Below are positions 28,723 to 39,005 of a stretch of 64,000 nt of DNA, piece by piece. Every line of letters begins with the position of its first letter. Within the stretch, counting starts at the first letter, position 1. Below the pieces are notes generated by a model. That model worked only from the letters and a program-made list of their open reading frames with translations, was not told where the DNA came from and ran no database searches. The position numbers were made by a program, and so were the translations under genes. The stretch is from Tubulanus polymorphus. Lineage: Eukaryota; Nemertea; Palaeonemertea; Tubulaniformes; Tubulanidae. Location: positions 1,245,001 through 1,309,000 of the forward strand of contig NC_134025.1 in assembly GCF_964204645.1 (NCBI RefSeq), in the 5' to 3' direction.

Positions 28723-31700
28723 CTAAGATCCGAGGAATCCAACTTTCTTCTGATTTAAATTGCGTTCCTGCTTCAATACATTCAGTATGGTTTTATTCAA
28801 ATTGACACCAACCTTTTTACCGGACTGAAAAATCAATTAAATTGAATTAATTTTACAAGGAAATCAATACCAGTAATTACGCAAAAGATTTCATAGCTGG
28901 CATGTTTGGAGGATGACCGCAAAATAAGATGCTTATTTGGACGATTTTGGATTTTTAGAAGTTTACCTCAATCATGTCACATAGACTGTCAGGATTTAAA
29001 CTCCCAGAACCTTCTTTCTTTAATGCGGTTATAATACCTTTCTCATTAACACCAACCATCAATCTACGTAACAAATCATCATAAATCAGTCATCAAGAAT
29101 CCGAGGACTTTTTGAGCACAGAATATCAAACATTCAAGATGAATATCCGGGAGCGAGTAGGGAGTTTACGTTTAATTTACCTGGCTAATGAACACGCTTC
29201 TTCTTCTAGTGTAGCATCAATGATGTGATTATGTCCGATCTATAAAATTCAACAGTGAGAAACAAGTCCAATACACTCTGATGAACAGCGAGTGCAAAAA
29301 ATAAATAATCTGATCCGGTTGCAGCACTTTCTCACAACACTCGCCTTACTAATAGTCACTAAACACGGAGCCTGTTTTATATCTATATATGTATAATCAT
29401 ACGGATCGTCGGATAATTGTATATCGATTCCACCAGTTTCATCACACTCTGTTACTGTTAAATTAGGAATTCTGTAATTATAAAAACAGTCAAATCATGA
29501 AATCATCCTTCAAGCATTTCAGCAGAAAGCCTGCCCTGTCGTAGGAGCCTAGGGCACCGGTAGTATGAACACTATCCTATAGTAGGAAATCCACTATTAG
29601 TTGGATCCACTATCTGTTGGAGGGGTTGATTCTGACGTGTGTTCAAGTCATAAATCGGTACAACTTACTTGGTGTCAAAAAGTGCAGCTTTAACAGCGAG
29701 AGACGCGACATCAAATAAATTACCACCACATTCTAATAACTATACAATAAGAAATAGAACTGATAAAAACCTGAATACAATCAATATACAAAGGAAATGA
29801 ATGAAATGAATCCAGGAAGTGAGAAAATAACTTTCCGATTTGGCTATTTCCGAGTTTAGAGAAGGTTTACTGGTTTTTGTCTCTTATCTCGACGGACAGC
29901 CGACAGTAATCTTACTCGTCTAATAAAACCAACTTACCACAATATCTATATATAGAACCCAGCATTGCTGACCAGGAATGACACATAATGATTTATAATC
30001 TAAACTCGCCGGAGTATCATAAGCTCGCATTAAAACGTTACTTATCTCTACGGCTAACTCTTCTCCTCCGCGCCCTTCAAATTCTGGTGTTGCATTCGCG
30101 GAACTGCAATTAGAATTCATAACACATAAACCCACCATCGCTTAATCTATATAATACATGGCCCGGTTTCATAGACTGGTGTTAACTTTAACCCGGGGGT
30201 TAACTCAATTCATTTTCAATTGAGTTAGCCCCCGGGTTAAAGTTAACACCCAACTATAAAAGTAAACCTGCTCAAAACCAGAACCCCTCAGAAACTTACT
30301 TAGGAAAGAGCGGATTTAAGAAAAGCTTCTTGAGGGCTTTGATCAAGAAGGGCTTTGACATGATTTGATTAAGACATGCTATACAATTTTCCTACACGCC
30401 TGAAATGAGTGAATTCTGGGGCAGTTGTGGAGTGATGTCAAGTTGGAGTGACGTCATGTCTAGAATTTGAGTAGAGATATTATCATTTTTGTCAAGCGGG
30501 GGACGTGAGAATCGGGAGGCAATCAACTTCGTGAAAGGCACTTAGTCTACTGTACTCTAAATATAACTGACCAATCGGTAAAGAATTCTATTCTTCCTTC
30601 CTCCGGGCGCTCCGGTAACGGTTCTCCGAGCTCTGCTTTTACTCCGACCAATATATCCGTATTAGCCTAAATAATAATGATAATAATAATAATGGTAATA
30701 ATAATAATAATCAATGAGAAGGAAATGAACAGGGCGGGCTGACATCTAGGGGCGGTGCTATCCAAGTTAGACATCCATATTATATATCTTTTACGGATCG
30801 AAGTTACTCAAATATTAATGGAAGTCTGAAAAAGAAAATGGACGGTGTCTTTCAATAAGAACTTACAAGTCGAACTCGTGCTGAACCAGTTGTATTTGAA
30901 ATAACGTCAGTTTCCATTTCTAAATGTCGATAATCTTCATTCGAGCGACCATCACAACGAAAATTATCCTACAAACCAACAACATTAGCATCCGCAATAA
31001 TCGAGCAGCGTTGGTGTCAGTTAGTTACTTAACTTAGTGAAACTAAACCACAGACAGGTTACTGACTAAACCACAGACAGGTTACTGACTATGTCGGTGT
31101 GAGTATCATCATCATCCCCAGCAGCCGGAGTATGATTAGCATCATCCCCAGCAGCCGGAGTATGATTAGCATCATCCCCAGCAGCCGGAGTATGATTAGC
31201 ATCATCCCCAGCAGCCGGAGTATGATTAGCATCATCCCCAGCAGCCGGAGTATGATCATCATCATCCCCAGCAGCCGGAGTATGATTAGCATCATCCCCA
31301 GCAGGCTGGATTATTTTGCATTATTATCCAAGGCTATTATTGGTAAACCATTTTACATATAGCACATAGAATAGATTATTAGATAGATAGATTGGACATC
31401 CACCCCTCTCTGTAGTCTAGTTACCTAGCCGTTGTTCCTCGTAGGGAACCGTAACCTGGTAACAACGACTGGTATTCAGACTACCCCTCTCTGTAGTCTG
31501 AATACCAGTCGTTGTTACTTACGGTTCCGTACAACAAGGACATTGAAATGAGGGACGAAAATTAACCTCATATGAGCACTTTCGCCCTAGACGTTGTTTC
31601 AGGAACAACGGCTAGGTACTAGACTACCCCTCTCTGCTGTGTCGTGAGAATCAGTTTTTAATATATTACTATAGATAGCTCACTAATTAACACAACTTAC

Positions 31701-31806
31701 TAACGCCAAATGTAATACAGTAAAGAAAAATAGAACATATGGTAAGTACCTGAACTCCGTGCAGTACAAAGGTTCGTTCCGTTTCACTGAGAATAATTTT
31801 AGCCAT
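28723..31806 (-). CDS. EXOSC7: Exosome complex component RRP42 (EXOSC7), complete, 9 exons
   Basis: EXOSC7 is one of the six RNase PH-like subunits forming the ring of the RNA exosome, which channels RNA to catalytic subunits in nucleus and cytoplasm. The metazoan ring is catalytically inactive. Exons, 5' to 3': 31750-31806, 30867-30968, 30572-30666, 29938-30103, 29669-29739, 29345-29471, 29181-29239, 28967-29063, 28723-28824. The total is 876 nt (291 aa), the same length as the human protein. Landmarks are LSETERTFVLHGVQ at the N-terminus, CDGRSNEDYR (exon 2), ANTDILVGVKAELG (exon 3), SANATPEFEGRGGEEL (exon 4), LLECGGNLFDVASLAVKAAL (exon 5), IDATLEEEACSLA (exon 7) and QKKVGFLGS at the end. 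The intron after exon 6 appears to use a GC donor (AAG|GCGAGT). The introns carry several small elements. Confidence 0.96.
30178..30250. repeat. Near-perfect 73-bp hairpin in EXOSC7 intron 3
   Basis: Inverted arms of about 33 bp, starting GGTGTTAACTTTAACCCGGG and ending CCCGGGTTAAAGTTAACACC, surround CATTTTCAA. The core resembles the dispersed GTTAACTC/CATTTTCAATGAGTTA element, so this is probably a compact, recently formed relative. Confidence 0.8.
31108..31300. repeat. 30-bp minisatellite, about 6 copies, in EXOSC7 intron 1
   Basis: Units of 30 bp containing CCCCAGCAGCCGGAGTATGA. The period is a multiple of three, so it makes false ORFs on both strands. A SINE-like ACAGACAGGTTACTGACT repeat precedes it (31,047-31,092; a related copy is near 27,541). 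Confidence 0.95.
31413..31626. mobile_element. Nested fold-back element in EXOSC7 intron 1
   Basis: The outer arms TAGTCTAGTTACCTAGCCGT (31,413 onward) and GGAACAACGGCTAGGTACTA (around 31,602-31,621) are inverted copies. Inside them lies a second, longer hairpin: 31,445-31,483 pairs with 31,493-31,528 (GTAACAACGACTGGTATTCA and its complement), leaving a loop of about 9 bases. The word CTACCCCTCTCTG recurs at both the inner loop and the outer edge, suggesting the element inserted into or duplicated itself. There is no ORF. Confidence 0.75.
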
Positions 31807-33290
31807 CACGGTATTCAACAGATTAATTATGGTTAAATAAAGTTACGTTGGATTGAATTGATACTTGGCGGCAGCACCATATGGTTACATAGCGGGAGTG
31901 GTGCACAGGGAAGTGAATACTCGCTTCCCTCTATGTATATCAATTCAACTTTCACTTTATTGTTAGCCTTTACACATTTGAAATGAATAAGCGTGAACTT
32001 TAAAACATTGACAGTACTTTCGGCACTAGAATCCACTCAGTGGTAGAAGGCTTGGCTCTAAATAACTATGGTTAGATTATTATGTATAACCTAGAACATG
32101 TTGTCACTGGGCGGCCTATGAGTTTGCCCCATGCTACGGCCACGGGTGCGGCCGGCCCTCCCCTACTAAAACGGCTCAACCATATTTATGAAATTAAGTC
32201 AGCTGTGTAAAAGTACACAACACCTCGGCGCAGCGGTGCTTGTCGATGTAATTGATGATTGATGATGATTACAAAAAATTGGAGATGAACATCTGATTAA
32301 GTATATATTTTTATTTTTACGAAAACAACAAAAAATCCAGTGAACAATGAAAAAGTAAAAGCACATAAAACGGTGATCAGGTGATTTTTACCCACAGTCC
32401 AGCATATAGGTATTATCATAATTTATACATTTTCAATGAAAAGCACAGCTTTACTGAAAGATATTAAAAGCTCACTAAAATTAACATGCGTTCATGAAAT
32501 TAGGAACTGTATAGACGGCGCGGCTGATAAAAGGAAGCCATACACGTGTATATTCAATATAATTACCAGACATTTGTCATCTCACGAAACAACAGAAATT
32601 GGTTCTTATTATGTTTATTCTATATGCAGACAGAAATTAAACTGAACGTGCAAACAGCAGTCGGGAAAACGTTTTCACAAAAAAACTGTTATCGTTCGCA
32701 GTGTAACTAAAAGAAAACAATAACTTCACGATAAGTTTCCCAATACTTAGCAAGCAAAATGATACGTGGAACGATCCAGAGTACTATCAACATGTATGAA
32801 ATTAGGATCACTAAGGGCTCGTTCAATTGACAATTACGCAAAAAATTAGTTTGATTTATACATTTTTTTAAACCGTTGAAGATATAGATTATGTAGATAT
32901 CTTTCTTGATGAATTCTACATTTCATATGTACCATTTTTATATGAAACTCAATAGATAGGCGTCCTGAATGCATACGAAAAATTCTTGAATTCCGAGAAT
33001 TTATCTGTCTTATTTTTTTTCCGAAATTTCCTATTCATCAATTATTTTCTCCGATTTTTCAGTGAACTTTTTCTCACAAGATATTTTTTTTATTAATTTT
33101 TTCGCTGACTTTTCTATGACATTTCTTTCAATGTATTACCACTGTAACGTGGCTTGTGTGGTATTTAGAATTGAAGTTTAAGCTACGATTCGTGTCAACG
33201 ATTGTTTCAAATGTTTGCCAACCTTCAGACGTTTTAGGTAAAGTCTGTTTTATATATCTGTGCGGCGCGCCCGACTGGACGGTGCGCAAC
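31807..33290. other. Intergenic, no gene seen
   Basis: AT-rich spacer upstream of EXOSC7 and downstream of the GPCR. It should hold the EXOSC7 promoter and the GPCR 3' UTR. No clear core promoter element was found. Confidence 0.5.
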
Positions 33291-34391
33291 TCACATATGC
33301 GTGCTCATAGTACCACTCACATCATATTGACGATTTCTGTTCCTGCTAAAATATAAAAACTGTCGAATTGACGACACCGGCACCTCGATACGTTGAATGC
33401 TTCGACAGCATTTCGTTAATGTCGGTGTAAAGAATTTCAGACGCAAAGAATAAACGATGAAATTCGTGCTGTAGTTTACATAGGTAAGTATAGTTCCTAC
33501 TTGTCCCAGTCGAACGAATCGTTGGTGTTCCTCAATTTTCAAATCGTATCTTAAATAGTAAACATACGTGCCCCAACTCATCGCTGCCGGTGTCATAAAT
33601 AACGTGAACATTATTGAAATTATCAATAAATTAACAGTGGCCTGTCTGTATTTAGCGTCGTGATCCATTCCACGACTAAGACTCGACGCTCCGACTCGAC
33701 TGAGCTTCAGACTGATTAGAATCATGCTGTTTAGAACTATGAGACAAATGCAAGGAATAACGAAGCCTACCGCAATGTGCAACAATACGCTCGTGTAGTA
33801 GAGCTCGTCATAAGGGTGTATTAAACATCGGGACCGTCCGTCTCCGTCAAAAATCCAATACGAAAACAGAAATACGATACATATAGCAGCGCATACTAAG
33901 AACATAGTAGCTAAGACGATTTTACGACGTCTATCGGTCAGTCTGGCGGTCGCTTGAAACGGAAATATTACAGCTATACACCTTTCAACCGTAAACGCTA
34001 CGACAATCCAAGAAGACATGAAAGTACAGATGTTCCAACAATACCTGACAGCTCTACACGCTATTAAGTATGTGGTTAACGTTGGGATTGATATTTTACC
34101 ACCAGTTATCACATACAGACCGTCATCTAACCACATTGGCAAAGCTTGTAACAATATGTTACCCAAATCAAAAAACGCCAGGATGAATAAATAAAGTAGT
34201 GCCATTTTGTCCCAAAATTTATTTTTCAGGAACACGACGATTGTTGTTATATTTCCAAAAACTCCCAGAATAATGAATATCGGAGGGAAGTATCCTAGTG
34301 TATATTCCAGCGTCCCGTCCAGAATTGACAGCCATTGAAGATAAAGTTCACGACTTGTTTCATTCTGAAATGAACTGTTTTCGGAGGCCAT
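33291..34391 (-). CDS. Class A (rhodopsin-like) orphan GPCR, protostome FMRFamide/peptide-receptor-like
   Basis: This is a seven-helix receptor of 366 aa in one uninterrupted exon. The ATG at 34,391 was chosen because it begins an extracellular N-terminus with two N-glycosylation sites (N5, N10). The frame is open upstream only from non-ATG codons. Approximate helices are TM1 36-57 (GNITT, N47), TM2 63-86 (LAFFD 71-75), TM3 110-135, TM4 158-181, TM5 197-225, TM6 253-278 (P268) and TM7 295-318. A TM3/ECL2 disulfide is likely between C112 or C118 and C189. The DRY box is replaced by VERC (135-138), and the NPxxY motif is NFIVY (310-314 region). The general shape matches the large protostome peptide-receptor expansions. 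The ligand cannot be assigned. An upstream 5' exon is possible. Confidence 0.88.
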   Translation of the reverse strand: MASENSSFQNETSRELYLQWLSILDGTLEYTLGYFPPIFIILGVFGNITTIVVFLKNKFWDKMALLYLFILAFFDLGNILLQALPMWLDDGLYVITGGKISIPTLTTYLIACRAVRYCWNICTFMSSWIVVAFTVERCIAVIFPFQATARLTDRRRKIVLATMFLVCAAICIVFLFSYWIFDGDGRSRCLIHPYDELYYTSVLLHIAVGFVIPCICLIVLNSMILISLKLSRVGASSLSRGMDHDAKYRQATVNLLIISIMFTLFMTPAAMSWGTYVYYLRYDLKIEEHQRFVRLGQVGTILTYVNYSTNFIVYSLRLKFFTPTLTKCCRSIQRIEVPVSSIRQFLYFSRNRNRQYDVSGTMSTHM

Positions 34392-35129
34392 TGTTTCCAA
34401 CAACAGCTCCCCTCGATGTTCTACTCTCCAATTCGCAGACGCTTTAATTAAATTAACATCTATTTCGGAGAAAACTTTGATGTAGTCATAGTTACGCTGT
34501 GAGACCAAACAGACGGATTTGATTGGCTAGATGTTGCCACACGTGATCATTACGTAAATTACTTTTTGAAATTGACCAATTTTCCATTTATGCATAGATA
34601 GATAGATAGAATATTTCATTGCTCACAAAAGTACATTTGCTTAGAGCAAAAAGACAATGCAACATGAATGTCAATACAATACGCTTGGATTGATATCAAT
34701 ATGATTGGAGAATTGTTTGACTAATTATTCACAAAAAGAAATTATCATCAGTCCTCATTTGAAATCTGAATTTCCGTTATCGTCTATCATATTTCATTCC
34801 CTAGTGAATGTTCTGCGGACATTACACAAAACTTCATTATGCAAACTAGCAAAAAATGTCTTTTAGCCTAAAACTTTAAATGAACCTTAGTCCATTTGAT
34901 TAGGTAACGATGGGATTGTTCCGTTTGATCTGATGCGACGAGCAATCATTTGATGATTGCTCATAGGTTTGATCTTGGTGAACTTGGATAACATGTATCT
35001 GCGGAGACACGGGGTGCTGTTCCACTCGAAGAGAACCCAGATCGGATTCCTCGGAAATTCGACGTTGAAAAACTATGAATAACAAAAAGAATCAATGTAG
35101 TTTTTAGGAAACAAATACAAAATGAATTC

Positions 35130-35190
35130 TTTCGTGGGATACGAACTTCTAATCTTCTGAAGTGTTCTACCAGCTACACAGCGACTTCAC
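35130..35190 (-). repeat. tRNA-derived fragment
   Basis: On the - strand, GCTGTGTAGCTGGTAGAACA (A-box-like) is followed by AGTTCGTATCCC (B-box-like). The acceptor stem does not pair, so this is a tRNA pseudogene or SINE head. Confidence 0.5.
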
Positions 35191-35789
35191 GCAAACGAGT
35201 CGTTATCGCTGTAGATCTTGTGAAATTTGTTCATCAGGGTTTATTTTATAAGTCGTTTCAACATTTCAGGTGGATTTTCTAGAAATCACGAACGATCAGT
35301 AACCACTGATTTAAATCCGCTTTTGATGATATAGTTGAAATACATGGAAGCATGTGCGTATTTCAGAGCTCACAATTATTTTGTGTTTTTTCGTTTACAG
35401 ACTTAAATTCTTTATTTCTTTATATTCAAAAAATAACATTTTGCCATCCAGATTATGATATTTGATGTATCTGTTACAATACATGTATACAACTGGAAAA
35501 TACATAGTTTTTTTTTTTTAATAATCCGGATGATACAACTAAAGCGGTGTATCGAACAGAACATGGGCTATATAGTTAAACTCAAGGAAAAGACAGCTCA
35601 TCAAAGATCGGATAAAGTTAACCCTTGGATTAACATACCACTGAGCCAGTTCCACGTCTGGGCTTAGATTTCCGATTAGTCTAAGACCATCTTACTTCAT
35701 TCTAATACTTCTATATTCAATCTAACATTTCAAAACCTGTCGAAAGACTTAACATCATTTTTAGACTTACGACATGACTGTGCAACTGA

Positions 35790-35886
35790 GTTCAGGAGCG
35801 GGCTTTATAGTTACGAGTAAGAGTTAGTGGTTCATTTTCGATGAGTTAATTCAATCTTAACTCGTAACTGTGGAACCGTATCCAGG
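35790..35886. mobile_element. Degenerate copy of the CAGTTCCACAG element
   Basis: Contains GTGGTTCATTTTCGATGAGT and ends AACTGTGGAACCGTATCCAG. The left terminus is eroded. Confidence 0.55.
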
Positions 35887-37233
35887 GTTGCAATATTGTC
35901 TCTTGACGTATATCTTCTCATGTGTAGCTGCCAATTATCAACCATATAATTTATGACCACATATTTATATCTACATAAATATGAACCTTAAATCCGATCA
36001 GAGATTATTTGTGTTTCGTTTGCTTGTGGTAACTATGTAATTTCATTTGACATTAAGATCATGTGGTATTTAGACACTATACTTAACGTGTGAACAACAG
36101 ACGGAAAATGGGCTGTAATTGTACAATACCATCCTTTCATGTCATCACGATGATTAGGGATGTCAGCATTTCTTAATGTTCATTTACAGATCAACTATAT
36201 CTTTTATTGTCCATAGGTTCTACACCTCGACTGTCTATGTATTAATCAGGGACGAGGACAAGGTAGATGGGGTGCAAAGGTGCGACTCTTTTTGGAGTCC
36301 CTTTAATACTAATGCTTTGGGGTGGGTCCTGGGGACTGGTTACTACGGACCATATAGTCGGTAGATAACCGAATAGTCGTAATACCAACAAGAATGAATG
36401 ATTTATTTACTTATAATATGCACAAGATTATAAACATAATTTCTTTGGATATAATTTCATAGATAAATAGGTACATATATAAGATTGCCCTGATTGCCCG
36501 AGAAAATTAAAAAACTAAGTGATAATCACATACAAGAAAGGCACTTTTCTTGCAAAAACGACCTTTACCAACAGGAAAAGGCATTTTTCTTGCATAAAAG
36601 GCCGTTAATACATAATATTCTCTAGCCATTGTCTATTTCTTAACTGACACAGTGTTATAGCAGCTTTCTAGGGTGTAACAGTATCCATCCATTCCGAGGA
36701 TTGGGTCAAAGCGGCCAACAGAATCGCGATCATTGACTAATAATAATAAGAGGCATTAATAATAAGGCATCCGATTCCTCAAACCGTGTAGACTACGACC
36801 TAGATCGACTATTACTGACAGACAATACAAATAATTTTACAGTTCACTCGAACAGACCCGTGAAATGGAAAAGTGTCAAATATATTACGTACGATTATGC
36901 ACGACAATCATAATGCGAAATTATCAGATTAATCTCGCAATGATCCGGTAGTGAACCGTAACGCTAGTCACAGTTAGGGTCGGGACCTGCTGTTTTACGT
37001 ATGAAATACGTATCACGCTGTTGTTTTGTCGTAGTGTTGTGTCACAGACGGTCTCTAGTCTCTTCTGTGACTAGGTGATCAGAAACCAAGAAAGTTTATC
37101 TACATCGGACGCGAACGAGATTTTCAATCAGTATTCACTAAGCTTTCAATGTGTGAGTATAAAACTTTAATAATCGTTAATTCAGTTCCACAGTGTGTTT
37201 CCAGTCGAAATCATAATCAGATATTTTAGTATC

Positions 37234-37458
37234 CTGGACCCAGTTCCACAGTTGTGAGTTAGAGTTAACTCTGAGTTAAAATTAGTTCATTTTCAATGAG
37301 TTAACTCAGGGTCAAATCTTAACTCCGAACTGTGGAACTGGACCCAGGACCCAGTTCCACAGTTGTGAGTTAAGATTTGATTCAGAGTTAACTCATTGAA
37401 AATGAACTAATTCTAACTCAGAGTTAACACTAACTCAGAACTGTGGAACTGGATCCAG
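37234..37458. mobile_element. Two adjacent copies of the inverted-repeat element
   Basis: The first copy is 37,234-37,346 and the second runs to 37,458. Each is about 112 bp with termini CTGGACCCAGTTCCACAG and CTGTGGAACTGGACCCAG (second copy ends GGATCCAG) as inverted repeats of about 35 bp. The second copy is inverted relative to the first. They share the GGACCCAG at the junction, as if one inserted at the end of the other. These are the best-preserved members in the window and define the family. Confidence 0.85.
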
Positions 37459-37786
37459 TAATACTATCTCAGCCTCCTGGTTATTTCGAACAAACTCTTT
37501 ATTCTGGATACGCAAATTAAGGTAACATTAGGAAATTATATGATGTTAACATAGGTAATGTTCGACTGACTGTTGTGACAAAATGGTCCCATGAAACGTG
37601 AATTTGTATTTTCGAGATAAAACCTAATTTCCGTGCAAAAGAAAATCGCGCAATAGTGCAGAAAATTTTCGGGATATTTTGTTTGAATTTTCACTTCAAA
37701 CAAAACATTTCGTCGCTTTTGGAGGATTGTAGGATTTTCTTAGTAGTATTGAATCTAATCACTTATTGTATGATTACAGCGCAGCG

Positions 37787-38836
37787 ATGCAGTCAGAGCC
37801 TGAACCGAAAATCGTGATGACCCGGAGCAGTCCTGAACCCGAACCCGAATCAACACCCGAGTCACAAACCAATACGAGCGATTTACCAATCTCCGAACCC
37901 GAATATATACCTCATTCGGAACCGATTCCTGAATGGTCATTCGCTAAACAGCAATACGGATCTCTATGGGAATTTCACGTATATTTCGTAGGCGTCGTTT
38001 TCACATGTATCGCTATAGTCTCTTTACTAAACGTGGTATATTTAGTTTGCGCATCGAAACATAACAGTAAGAGATATTACATCACTATTGGAATTATGAT
38101 CTTTATTCTCAGTTTTCTTCGAGCTATTTATTTTTACGTCGATGCTTACAATACTAGAGGTAGTTTTCCACCAGTTTGCGCCTATCTGGTCATGAACGTA
38201 GCCGCTCCGTGTTTATCGTGTACATTTTATTTAGTATTCGGCGCCTTATCCAGAATTATCGGACCCAGTCTCGTGAAACCGACTATTTTCAGCAGAAAGT
38301 ACATTATCCTGACGATAGTAATATTATTCGGGATATCGATAATTACCGATGTTATAACTGGGTTAACAGTGAATTTCCAGATATTGGCTATCGCTTGCGA
38401 AGCGTTCTTCACGGTCTGGGCTTTCGTATTCTCGATAGCGTACATTTATCTGTTCGTAAGAATCGATAGACTACAAGTGAAAAGAAATCTGATGGCAAAA
38501 ATTGTTTCGTCGCCACGAGGAGAAAATCTATCAAAATCGAGTTTATTCACACAGGCGCCAGTCGTTGATGGATTGGTGAATTTCACGGTATTTCTATCAG
38601 TGATTTTCATCATGTTCGGTTGTGTTCATGTTTATGGTATATACTGTTCCGTCGTTGTTCTCTACGGAATTCTACCCAAACCCTGGCCGTGGTGGGCTTA
38701 CAGTTTTATTCTCAGACTGATCGAAATGGAATTATGTTCGTGTATTTTATACATATCGACTGTAGAATTGCGCTCTCGTATTTTCGTAAAGATGGCGCAC
38801 GCGCCACATTCAGACGATGCCGCGAACAGAGTCTAA
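37787..38836 (+). CDS. PRRT3/PRRT4-like seven-helix membrane protein (349 aa)
   Basis: The function of this family is poorly known. The vertebrate proteins combine a long proline-rich N-terminus with a C-terminal multi-helix domain. Here the ATG at 37,787 follows a clear acceptor (GATTACAG at 37,772-37,779), so a non-coding 5' exon is likely. Residues 1-50 are Pro/Glu-rich (PEPEPESTPESQ). The membrane domain begins with WEFHVYFVGVVF (61-72). Approximate helices are 64-89, 98-119, 130-155, 171-193, 197-225, 262-290 and 303-325, with the conserved LRAIYFYVDAYNTRG (111-125) after the second. The coding part is intronless. Assignment rests on remembered similarity of the WE-x-HVY and DAY-x-xRG signatures. 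A GPR137-type protein is the alternative. Confidence 0.72.
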   Translation: MQSEPEPKIVMTRSSPEPEPESTPESQTNTSDLPISEPEYIPHSEPIPEWSFAKQQYGSLWEFHVYFVGVVFTCIAIVSLLNVVYLVCASKHNSKRYYITIGIMIFILSFLRAIYFYVDAYNTRGSFPPVCAYLVMNVAAPCLSCTFYLVFGALSRIIGPSLVKPTIFSRKYIILTIVILFGISIITDVITGLTVNFQILAIACEAFFTVWAFVFSIAYIYLFVRIDRLQVKRNLMAKIVSSPRGENLSKSSLFTQAPVVDGLVNFTVFLSVIFIMFGCVHVYGIYCSVVVLYGILPKPWPWWAYSFILRLIEMELCSCILYISTVELRSRIFVKMAHAPHSDDAANRV

Positions 38837-38999
38837 TTCTTAGAATCATCCTTACTTACCAGGGTTTGTGTTGTTGGTCTGAGATGGTCAGCTGGAGAAA
38901 CCCTGGCAAGCGAGGATACGTAAGCGTAGATCGTTGAATCCATTTATTTGGATAATGTATATTTTTTGTACAGTTTCATATTAAAAATGTTCCTCGTAA

Positions 39000-39005
39000 A
39001 ATAAA
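39000..39005 (+). promoter_or_regulatory. Poly(A) signal AATAAA
   Basis: 163 bp after the stop of the seven-helix gene and in the right orientation. Confidence 0.6.

Larger units (their letters stand above)
34392..37786. other. Intergenic, repeats and elements only
   Basis: No gene recognised apart from element copies listed separately. A possible 5' UTR exon of the next gene ends near 37,153 (AATGT|GTGAGT). Its partner acceptor is at 37,779. Confidence 0.45.
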
